This document shows, one piece after another, positions 1-5,501 of a DNA stretch of 5,914 nt; the first letter of the stretch is position 1, and each line of letters begins with the position of its first letter. This DNA is from Prevotellaceae bacterium (GTDB lineage Bacteria > Bacteroidota > Bacteroidia > Bacteroidales > UBA932). The position numbers were made by a program, and so were the translations under genes. The DNA lies in the NCBI GenBank assembly GCA_031259645.1, contig JAIRLC010000160.1, forward strand, positions 1 through 5,914, in the 5' to 3' direction. The notes under the pieces are model-generated. The model ran no database searches. It was not told the DNA's origin and saw only the letters and a list, made by a program, of their open reading frames with translations.

Positions 1-21
1 TAAGAGGAGTGCGCGCACCGC

Positions 22-1305
22 TCATTTTTCCGGTTTCTTTTGTGTGAGTTCGCTTTTTGTTTGCACCGGCGAGTCGTTGTTCAGCGTTTTCGAGATAGCG
101 CTGTAGGGGCCAGTAACCACCTCGTCGTCGTCGGCGAGGCCGTCAAGGATTTCGATATGCGAGTAATCCTGGATACCCGTGGTCACTTTCACGGCCTTCA
201 CCTTGCCGTCGCGCACCACAAACACCTGTTCTTTTATTTCGTTGACGTTGACCTCGGGCGCAACGGCCGTGGAGTCGGTGGCGGTAGTGTCTTTATCAGC
301 CTTGATGTCGGTACGCGTAGTTACGCTCTGTATGGGGATGCACAGGGCGTTGGGGCGCGTGTCGGTTTCGATGGACACCGCCGCCGACATGCCCGGCCGG
401 AACACGTAGTCGGTAGTCGCCTTAAGGTCGGCGTACGATTCGGGGAGGATGAACACCTTCACCTCGAAGTTCGTCACCTGGTCGGCCGACGTGCCGGTGG
501 TGATAGCCGAGTTGGCAACCTGGGTAACGATGCCCTTGAACTTTTTATTGCGGTAGGCGTCCACTTCAATGGTCGTCGTATCGTGCAGGCTCACGCGCAC
601 AATATCGTTTTCATTCACCTGCACCAGCACCTCCATTTCGTCGAGGTTGGCGATGCGCAGCATTTCGGTGCCGGCCATTTGCGTGGTGCCCACCACCCGC
701 TCGCCAATCTCCACGCTGAGTTTCGACACAGTGCCCGACATCGGCGCGTAAATGGTGGTTTTGATGAGGTTTTCCTGCGCTTCCTTCAAAGCGGCTTCGG
801 CGCTTTTCACGTTGAACTGCGCGGCTTCCACCTGACTACGCGTGCTGTTGTACTCCGCTTCGGCAGTTTCAAAATCAGACACTGAAATCGTTTTTTGCAA
901 GTACAGTTGCTTGTTCCGTTTGTAGGATAGCCCCACTTGCAAGAAGTGCGCTTCGGCCTGCGCCAGTTGCGCTTTCACGGAATTGAGTTGCGCTTCGGCG
1001 CGGTCGCGTCCCGAGAGGTAATAATCCTGTTTGATTTTCAGCAGGAGTTGCCCTTTGTGCACGTAGTCGCCCTCTTCGATGTTGAGCTCCACAATCTCGC
1101 CCGACACGTCGGGACTGATTTTCACTTCCACCACCGGTTGCACCTTTCCGTTGGCCGGGATGGCTTCCACGATGGTTTTGCGCACAGGCTTCGCCGTTTC
1201 TACCATAATGGAAACCTCACGGCTGGGTATGGCCATAAGCAAAATGATGAGCAGTAAGATGCTTCCGATGATGATCCAAACGAGTTTTCTTTTTTTCTTC
1301 GCCAT
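22..1305 (-). CDS. HlyD/MacA-type periplasmic adaptor (membrane fusion protein) of a tripartite exporter
   Basis: This 427-residue protein should bridge an inner-membrane pump and a TolC-type outer-membrane channel across the periplasm. Residues 2-7 are basic and 9-26 form one uncleaved membrane anchor; there is no lipobox cysteine. The first half of a lipoyl-like domain lies at about 58-92 (SPDVSGEIVELNIEEGD), an alpha-helical hairpin rich in Ala, Glu and Gln at about 97-180, the second lipoyl half at 184-206 (IYAPMSGTVSKLSVEIGE), a beta-barrel domain at about 220-312, and a membrane-proximal domain to about 405. A Thr/Asp/Lys-rich insert at 332-350 and a charged tail after 411 look like flexible additions. 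The start is supported by AAGGA (1313-1317) seven bases upstream. Only 11 bp separate it from the upstream TolC gene, so the two are co-transcribed. The inner-membrane anchor favours a MacA-like partner of an ABC transporter over a lipoprotein RND adaptor, but the pump gene is not visible, so the cargo is unknown. Confidence 0.93.
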   Translation of the reverse strand: MAKKKRKLVWIIIGSILLLIILLMAIPSREVSIMVETAKPVRKTIVEAIPANGKVQPVVEVKISPDVSGEIVELNIEEGDYVHKGQLLLKIKQDYYLSGRDRAEAQLNSVKAQLAQAEAHFLQVGLSYKRNKQLYLQKTISVSDFETAEAEYNSTRSQVEAAQFNVKSAEAALKEAQENLIKTTIYAPMSGTVSKLSVEIGERVVGTTQMAGTEMLRIANLDEMEVLVQVNENDIVRVSLHDTTTIEVDAYRNKKFKGIVTQVANSAITTGTSADQVTNFEVKVFILPESYADLKATTDYVFRPGMSAAVSIETDTRPNALCIPIQSVTTRTDIKADKDTTATDSTAVAPEVNVNEIKEQVFVVRDGKVKAVKVTTGIQDYSHIEILDGLADDDEVVTGPYSAISKTLNNDSPVQTKSELTQKKPEK

Positions 1306-1310
1306 GCTGT

Positions 1311-1317
1311 TATCCTT
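1311..1317 (-). promoter_or_regulatory. Shine-Dalgarno site of the adaptor gene
   Basis: On the minus strand the TolC stop codon TAA runs into AAGGA and then the adaptor ATG seven bases later (TAAAGGATAACAGCATG). The ribosome site overlaps the stop codon of the upstream gene, which suggests translational coupling of channel and adaptor. It is the clearest Shine-Dalgarno match in the window; most other starts here lack one. Confidence 0.6.
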
Positions 1318-2651
1318 TATAATTTAATGGGCGTTCCTTTGTAAAAATCTATTATTTTCAATTGGAAGATGTATTGATATTTGGCTTGCAGTTCTTCCGA
1401 CTGGGCTTTTAGTAAATTGTTTTTTGAGATGTTGTAGTCGGTAGCACTGATGGCGCCCACCTCGAATTTTTGTTCCGTATAGCGGAATGATTCTTTGGCG
1501 GCAATTACGTTTCGTTCGGCAGCCTTGTGTTTGTTGAAGGCGGCCAGCGCATCGGTAACGGCCGACTGGATTTCCTTATACAGCGTTTTGCGTTTGTTCT
1601 CCACTTCGAGCTGCGCGATGTGCAGATTGAGCTTTGCATTTTTGGCGTTGGTGCGGATGCTCCAGTTGTTGAATATGGGAATCGACAGGCCGAAACTCAC
1701 AGAGGGGCTGCGGTTGTCTATCAATTGGTCCCAGAAACGCTGTTCCCGCGAGTCATAGAAAATCGAACCATACGATCCGCTCAGCGATAACGCAGGCCAG
1801 TAGTTCCCGCGTGCAATGGCTAATTCGTGCCGTGCACTTTCCATGCGGTATTCGGCGCTTTTCACCTGTGGCAAATCCTGGGCAAGGAGATACACCCCGC
1901 CGGCGTCCTCGCCCTCAAAACTTTCGCCAACGCTAAGTTCCGGCTTTGCAATCTGGAATGTCGAGGCGGGCGGAAAGTCGAGCAGTTGCCGCAGGTTAAG
2001 GTAATTATTGTCGAGCTGGTTTTTTGAAGTCACGCGCTGCACTTCTTCAGCGGCCAATTGGGCTTCCATTTCGAGCTGTTCGCTGTAGGGGCGGCTGCCG
2101 GCGTCCACCAATTGTTTGAGGCGGGTGAGTTGTACGTCTATATTTTCGTAGCTGCTTTCGGCCACGGCCAGCACTTCGGAAGAAAGAAGCACTTGCAGGT
2201 AGGCCTGCGCCACGCTGATGGCAATTTCATTGCGCAGCCGTTCCACCTCCTGTTGCGAGGCCTGATAGTTGCTTTGGTTGCGCCGCACGGTGTTGATTTT
2301 TTTCAATCCCTCGAATAAATTAACAGAAGCGTAAATGGATGGGGAGAAACTTTGACTGAACCGGTGTTCCTGTACTTCAATTAATTTTCCATCGTCTCCT
2401 TCCTGTATGGTTTTGGACAGTCCCCAACTCAAGCTGGACGAGAGATTCATGTTCAGGCTGGGCAAGAACATCATTTTCGACTGGAACAGTTGGTTGCCGA
2501 CCTGTTCGGCAGTGAGTTGCTGTTGCTGAATGGCGATATTATTATCTAACGCATACCGGATACATTGCTCAAGCGACCAATCCTGACTGGTGGCCTCACC
2601 CGTGAATAAGGTAACAAATAATAGGAGAATAAAGATTTTTTTCATACGCAT
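1317..2651 (-). CDS. TolC-family outer membrane efflux protein
   Basis: This 444-residue protein is predicted to form the trimeric outer-membrane channel of an exporter. A signal peptide spans about residues 1-23 (basic start, hydrophobic ILLLFVTLF, probable cleavage near ATSQ|D). Mature sequence begins WSLEQCIRYALDNN, the usual opening of the outer membrane efflux protein family. The family's internal duplication is visible: the stretch NLFEGLKKINTVRRNQ with following helices (111-205) is echoed by PIFNNWSIRTNAKNAK with its helices (325-420), each having a beta strand, a long helix pair, and a 'VDAGSRPYSEQLE' or 'EVGAISATDYN' turn. Length is normal. The ATG at 2651 is followed two codons later by another at 2645 (MKKIF...); with the -7 box ending at 2667 the leader is very short, so the 2645 start is equally plausible. 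It is the first gene of a two-gene unit with the adaptor and has its own promoter just after the CvpA stop. Confidence 0.93.
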   Translation of the reverse strand: MRMKKIFILLLFVTLFTGEATSQDWSLEQCIRYALDNNIAIQQQQLTAEQVGNQLFQSKMMFLPSLNMNLSSSLSWGLSKTIQEGDDGKLIEVQEHRFSQSFSPSIYASVNLFEGLKKINTVRRNQSNYQASQQEVERLRNEIAISVAQAYLQVLLSSEVLAVAESSYENIDVQLTRLKQLVDAGSRPYSEQLEMEAQLAAEEVQRVTSKNQLDNNYLNLRQLLDFPPASTFQIAKPELSVGESFEGEDAGGVYLLAQDLPQVKSAEYRMESARHELAIARGNYWPALSLSGSYGSIFYDSREQRFWDQLIDNRSPSVSFGLSIPIFNNWSIRTNAKNAKLNLHIAQLEVENKRKTLYKEIQSAVTDALAAFNKHKAAERNVIAAKESFRYTEQKFEVGAISATDYNISKNNLLKAQSEELQAKYQYIFQLKIIDFYKGTPIKL

Positions 2652-2666
2652 GACAAAAGAAAGTCA

Positions 2667-2697
2667 CAAACTTACGAAAATTTGTTGTATCATGCAA
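2667..2697 (-). promoter_or_regulatory. Predicted Bacteroidota promoter for the TolC-adaptor unit
   Basis: On the minus strand TAAGTTTG (2674 to 2667) matches the -7 consensus TAnnTTTG, and TTG (2697 to 2695) lies 20 bp upstream as a -33 element. The promoter starts right after the CvpA stop codon and would give a leader of only about 10-18 nt. This makes the efflux genes separable from the kinase-CvpA unit, although read-through is also possible since no terminator is seen between them. Confidence 0.6.
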
Positions 2698-2699
2698 TA

Positions 2700-3179
2700 T
2701 TATAAAGGTAAATAAGGAAAAACAAAACGGCACACCGTATCGAAAAACCGGTAAAAGAACGACGTTTCGACGGATGCGGAGAGAAAGTGAAACTGCGCGT
2801 TGAAGAATTGCGCAATGAATTGCAGTACGCAAAGAATACACACTATTTTCAATACGGAAAACACACCGCCCAGAATTTTATCGACGCCCCCCAATGTGGC
2901 AAGACTGATTAGTTTGGCGGCTATGCGGCCAACGAAAATAACTAAAAACAGTATAAGAATAAATACCACCACGAAGGATATCCCTTGAACAAAAGGGCCG
3001 CTTATTTTAAACCATTCGGAAAGATAATGACCGGCTACATGCGAAAACTTGAATGCGCCGTACACGCCCAGCAATAATGCGGCCAGCCCGAACAGTTGGC
3101 GTATAATTCCTTTTCTCACGCCTGCAATAAAAGCCACCAGGAGTACGATGGCAATAGCAATATCGAAAGTCAGCATCAT
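2700..3179 (-). CDS. CvpA-family inner membrane protein
   Basis: A 159-residue polytopic membrane protein. Four hydrophobic segments are visible: about 5-21, 28-47, 64-90 and 101-126, with short basic loops (VRKGIIRQ at 21-28; GRIAAKLI at 84-91). The opening FDIAIAIVLLVAFIAGVRKGIIRQLF and the central GGVDKILGGVFSVLK (97-111) fit the CvpA family, named for colicin V production in E. coli; the molecular function of the family is not settled, with links to envelope integrity reported. The ATG at 3179 overlaps the kinase stop as ATGA (3176-3179), a sign of translational coupling; a second ATG directly follows at 3176. No Shine-Dalgarno is visible, as expected if ribosomes re-initiate. The C-terminal 25 residues are aromatic-rich (FFYRFFDTVCRFVFPYLPL). 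Family assignment is good; role is inferred only by name. Confidence 0.87.
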   Translation of the reverse strand: MMLTFDIAIAIVLLVAFIAGVRKGIIRQLFGLAALLLGVYGAFKFSHVAGHYLSEWFKISGPFVQGISFVVVFILILFLVIFVGRIAAKLISLATLGGVDKILGGVFSVLKIVCILCVLQFIAQFFNAQFHFLSASVETSFFYRFFDTVCRFVFPYLPL

Positions 3180-4159
3180 ATTATATAGTTATTAAGGTGT
3201 TGTTTAATGTCCGTCCATCCGGCGTTGCTCACTTTGGGCCCAATCACCTCCACGACTTTTGACGCTGTGATGGAGCCAATGTCGCCGCATTGGTCTAATG
3301 GCAAGCCTGCCGCCAGCCCATACAGGAATCCCGCGGCGTAGAGGTCGCCGGCGCCGGTGGTGTCAACCACATTCGCCGGATAGGGTTTAATGCGGTGAAT
3401 CGTGCTGCCGCGTTGTACCAGCGAGCCCTCCCCGCCGGTTTTCACCACGGCAATGTCACTCAACTGGCTTAGTTCGCCGATGGCCTCGTGCGGCTTTTTT
3501 CCGGTGAACGCTTCGGCTTCCGCCTCGTTGGCAAACACAATATCGACGTATTGCCGCAGCATGTCGTGCAGGAAATCGCGGTTTTGCTCCACTACATTGT
3601 AGCTGGCTAAATCGAGCGCAATAATCAGCCGTTGCGCTTTGGCCAGTTCCATGGCGCGGCGCACCAAATCGTGGTTTTGCACCAAATACCCCTCGATGTA
3701 AAAATAGTGATGTCCCGTAAACATTCTTTCGTCCAAGTCGCCGGGCGACAACTCGATGGCCGCGCCTAAGTAGGTGGCCATGGTGCGTTCGGCGTCGGGT
3801 GAGATAAACACCGTGCAGCGTCCGGTTGATGTGGGGCTGTGCAGCAGCACTGACGTGATGCCGTGCGCAGCTTGGTCGCCCGCAAAAAACCGCCCCGGCT
3901 CGTCATTCCCGGTTTTACCGATAAACGTGCAGTGCAGTCCTAACTGTGCGGCGCCGGCCATGGTGTTGGCCGCCGAGCCGCCGGCCACGTGCTGTACGCC
4001 GCCCAGCGTGTGCAACCGTTCCCACAGGTGGTTGGCGGTAGGCTCGTCCACATGTTGCATACTCCCTTTCGGAAGGTTAAATTCCTGTAATATCGAATCG
4101 CCGGTTAACGTAACTAAAATATCAACCAGCGCGTTGCCTATCCCAAGGATGTTTTTCAT
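3176..4159 (-). CDS. PfkB-family carbohydrate/nucleoside kinase, adenosine kinase-like
   Basis: This 327-residue cytoplasmic kinase transfers phosphate from ATP to a sugar or nucleoside hydroxyl. The N-terminal motif LGIGNALVDIL (4-14) opens the ribokinase fold. Signature 1 is GGSAANTMAGAAQLG (60-74), followed by FIGKTGNDEPG (79-89). PDAERTMATYLGAA (121-134) is typical of the adenosine kinase-like subgroup. NEAEAEAFTG (211-220) and the signature 2 block VVDTTGAGDLYAAGF (264-278) supply the anion hole and the catalytic base Asp272. Length is normal and all key residues are present. Bacteroidota members are commonly labelled adenosine kinase, but the true substrate (adenosine, ribose, another nucleoside or fructose derivative) cannot be fixed from sequence alone. 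The ATG at 4159 is the only start that keeps the first strand intact. It is first in a unit with the CvpA gene and shares a divergent promoter region with the ATPase. Confidence 0.92.
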   Translation of the reverse strand: MKNILGIGNALVDILVTLTGDSILQEFNLPKGSMQHVDEPTANHLWERLHTLGGVQHVAGGSAANTMAGAAQLGLHCTFIGKTGNDEPGRFFAGDQAAHGITSVLLHSPTSTGRCTVFISPDAERTMATYLGAAIELSPGDLDERMFTGHHYFYIEGYLVQNHDLVRRAMELAKAQRLIIALDLASYNVVEQNRDFLHDMLRQYVDIVFANEAEAEAFTGKKPHEAIGELSQLSDIAVVKTGGEGSLVQRGSTIHRIKPYPANVVDTTGAGDLYAAGFLYGLAAGLPLDQCGDIGSITASKVVEVIGPKVSNAGWTDIKQHLNNYII

Positions 4160-4180
4160 AATAACACCAAATTAAAGTCA

Positions 4181-4212
4181 CAAAGATAGGTCTTTTTGGC
4201 TTTTTATTAAAA
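4181..4212 (-). promoter_or_regulatory. Predicted promoter for the kinase-CvpA unit
   Basis: On the minus strand TATCTTTG (4188 to 4181) fits the TAnnTTTG -7 consensus; the -33 region is only a T-run (4212 to 4209), 20 bp upstream. Predicted initiation near 4174-4176 leaves a leader of about 15 nt before the ATG. Its upstream half overlaps the divergent ATPase promoter. Confidence 0.55.
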
Positions 4213-4224
4213 TTTATATCTTTG
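4195..4224 (+). promoter_or_regulatory. Predicted promoter for the AAA_14/DUF4143 ATPase gene
   Basis: TTTG (4195-4198) and TATCTTTG (4217-4224) fit the -33 and -7 elements of Bacteroidota promoters with an 18-bp spacer. Initiation would fall near 4230, placing both palindromic elements in the initially transcribed region and giving a leader of about 75 nt, much longer than for the other genes in the window. Confidence 0.6.
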
Positions 4225-4235
4225 CATTGTGAAAC

Positions 4236-4259
4236 TTTAAATATTCATGATATTTTAAA
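4236..4259. repeat. Palindromic operator-like element, copy 1
   Basis: A 24-bp element of the form TTTAAA-N3-TCATGA-N3-TTTAAA, in which both N3 spacers are TAT. The hexamers are each self-complementary and symmetrically placed. It differs from copy 2 only in the right-hand spacer (TAT instead of ATA). It begins about 6 bp after the predicted transcription start of the ATPase gene. The binding partner is unknown. Confidence 0.8.
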
Positions 4260-4266
4260 GTGGCTC

Positions 4267-4290
4267 TTTAAATATTCATGAATATTTAAA
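4267..4290. repeat. Palindromic operator-like element, copy 2 (perfect 24-bp palindrome)
   Basis: The same form as copy 1, TTTAAA-N3-TCATGA-N3-TTTAAA, with spacers TAT and ATA, so all 24 bases are exactly palindromic. It starts 31 bp after the start of copy 1, about three turns of B-DNA, so both sites face the same side of the helix. A 16-bp exact direct repeat (4235-4250 and 4266-4281) links the copies. In RNA this copy can also fold into an AU-rich hairpin 16 nt before the ATG. The flanking CTCTTT (4264-4269) is complementary to AAAGAG (4295-4300), which overlaps the presumed ribosome site GAGGG (4298-4302). Confidence 0.85.
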
Positions 4291-4306
4291 CTTAAAAGAG
4301 GGAAAC

Positions 4307-5449
4307 ATGTATCAAAGAAAACAAATTTTTGAAGACGCCGGCAACGAAAGCGTCTTCCTCTGGGGAGCGCGGCAAACAGGGAAGAGCACACTGTTGAAAC
4401 AGCTTTTCCCTGATGCTTTGTGGTTCGACCTGCTCCTGACAAGCGACTACAAACGACTGCTGAAAAATCCCGGACTTATCCGCGCAATGGTGGCGGCAAA
4501 TCCTTCGATTTCGTTAATCGTAATTGACGAGATACAACGATTGCCGGAACTGCTGAATGAAATTCACTGGCTGATTGCCAATAAAAACATCCGGTTTATC
4601 ATGAGCGGGTCAAGTCCCCGCAAGATTTTGCGGTCGGGCGCCAATTTACTCGGCGGAAGAGCGCTACGGTACGAGTTGTATCCGCTCACGAGCAGCGAAA
4701 TTCCCGGTTTCGATTTGCTGAAAGCGCTTAACAACGGCTTGCTGCCTAAACACTACGACACGGCCAATGCAAAACGGCTGCTGTCGGCCTACATCAGCAG
4801 CTATTTAAGGGATGAAATTGCGGCAGAAGCCCAATTGAGAAATGTGGCGGTGTTCAGCCGTTTTCTGGAAATCGCCGCATTGACGAACGGCGAAATCATT
4901 AATTATTCAAACGTGGCCGCCGACACCGGCGTGAGCGTTCCTACCGTGAAGGCCTATTTCCAAATCCTGGAAGACACGCTGCTGGGACGCTATTTGCCCG
5001 CATTTCAAAAGCGCCCCAAGCGTCGCATAATTCTGGCGCCGAAGTTCTATTTGTTTGACGTAGGTATCGTGAATACTTTATTAAACAGGGGACAGATTGA
5101 GCCCGGAACGGAGCTGTTCGGCAAATCCTTCGAGCATTTTATCTATGAAGAGATTTATGCCCACAGCCGGTATTCCGCTTTGAATTACCCGCTGACCTAC
5201 TGGCGCACCACCTCACAATTGGAAATTGATTTCGTGCTCGGCGACCACGAGGTAGCCATAGAGGTGAAATCAACCAATGACGTTCAATCCCGCCATCTGA
5301 AAGGGCTAAAAGCTTTTGCCGAAGAATATCCGGTAAAAAAACTGATAATAATCAGTAACGATCCCTATCCCCGCAAGGTGGACAACGTGCTAATACTGCC
5401 TTGGCAAACATTCCTGCAACAACTCTGGAGTGGGGAAATCATTGCGTAA
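4307..5449 (+). CDS. AAA_14/DUF4143 family ATP-binding protein with helix-turn-helix and nuclease-like C-terminus
   Basis: A complete 380-residue P-loop ATPase of a widespread but poorly characterised prokaryotic family. Walker A is GARQTGKST (20-28). Walker B is LIVIDEIQRLP (70-80, Asp74-Glu75). SGSSPRK (100-106) looks like sensor 1, and GGRALRYELYPLTSSEI (116-132) holds the family's Arg and PL..E motif. The DUF4143 part starts near 155 (RLLSAYISSYLRDEIAAEA). Residues 199-224 (NYSNVAADTGVSVPTVKAY and onwards) read as a helix-turn-helix of winged-helix type. The C-terminus carries FEHFIYEEI (275-283), EIDFVLG (306-312) and AIEVKST (317-323), a D308...E319-V-K321 arrangement like PD-(D/E)xK nucleases. 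Nothing is truncated. GAGGG (4298-4302) lies just before the ATG. It stands alone between two housekeeping loci, divergent from the kinase, with tandem palindromes in its leader. The biological role of the family is unknown; multiple copies per genome are common in Bacteroidota and archaea. Confidence 0.93.
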   Translation: MYQRKQIFEDAGNESVFLWGARQTGKSTLLKQLFPDALWFDLLLTSDYKRLLKNPGLIRAMVAANPSISLIVIDEIQRLPELLNEIHWLIANKNIRFIMSGSSPRKILRSGANLLGGRALRYELYPLTSSEIPGFDLLKALNNGLLPKHYDTANAKRLLSAYISSYLRDEIAAEAQLRNVAVFSRFLEIAALTNGEIINYSNVAADTGVSVPTVKAYFQILEDTLLGRYLPAFQKRPKRRIILAPKFYLFDVGIVNTLLNRGQIEPGTELFGKSFEHFIYEEIYAHSRYSALNYPLTYWRTTSQLEIDFVLGDHEVAIEVKSTNDVQSRHLKGLKAFAEEYPVKKLIIISNDPYPRKVDNVLILPWQTFLQQLWSGEIIA

Positions 5450-5456
5450 GATAATA

Positions 5457-5471
5457 AAATTTCGGAAATTT
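5457..5471. repeat. 15-bp inverted repeat upstream of ileS
   Basis: AAATTTC-G-GAAATTT is a perfect 7-1-7 inverted repeat. It also forms a short direct repeat (AAATTTCG at 5457-5464 and 5466-5473). It sits two bases before the predicted -7 box of ileS, where the spacer or -33 region would be, and could be an operator. It is too AT-rich, with too small a loop, to be a convincing terminator for the ATPase gene. Confidence 0.4.
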
Positions 5472-5473
5472 CG

Positions 5474-5481
5474 TACCTTTG
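5474..5481 (+). promoter_or_regulatory. Predicted -7 promoter element of ileS
   Basis: TACCTTTG matches TAnnTTTG and is followed by a leader of about 15 nt to the ATG. No clear TTG-type -33 element is found at the usual distance; the short inverted repeat occupies that area. No T-box-like leader is present or possible in the 52-bp gap. Confidence 0.5.
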
Positions 5482-5501
5482 CAAGTTATTATTTGATTTT
5501 T

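Noticed and set aside
9..18. 10-bp palindrome GTGCGCGCAC just after the adaptor stop codon
   Set aside because: It has no loop and no T-run, so it is not a convincing terminator, and it is too short and too close to the window edge to interpret.
40..885. Long plus-strand open frame (281 codons) opposite the adaptor gene
   Set aside because: Its product is a His/Arg/Val-rich string without domain features, and the opposite strand encodes a clear full-length adaptor. It is a mirror of the adaptor's codon bias.
2596..2841. Minus-strand open frame of 81 codons over the CvpA-TolC junction
   Set aside because: It overlaps the ends of two well-supported genes in another frame, and no family features are visible.
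4235..4290. Start of a CRISPR-like repeat array
   Set aside because: There are only two units, separated by 7 bp rather than a spacer of about 30 bp, and they are full palindromes located in a gene leader with no cas genes nearby.
4245..4442. Minus-strand open frame of 65 codons across the ATPase start and the palindromes
   Set aside because: It overlaps the Walker A coding part of the ATPase, ends inside the palindrome array and has no recognisable features or promoter.
4160..5501. ATPase gene as an inserted mobile element with flanking repeats
   Set aside because: No terminal inverted repeats, target duplications or transposase are seen; the similar TATCTTTGCA and TACCTTTGCA strings at both ends are explained as -7 promoter boxes.
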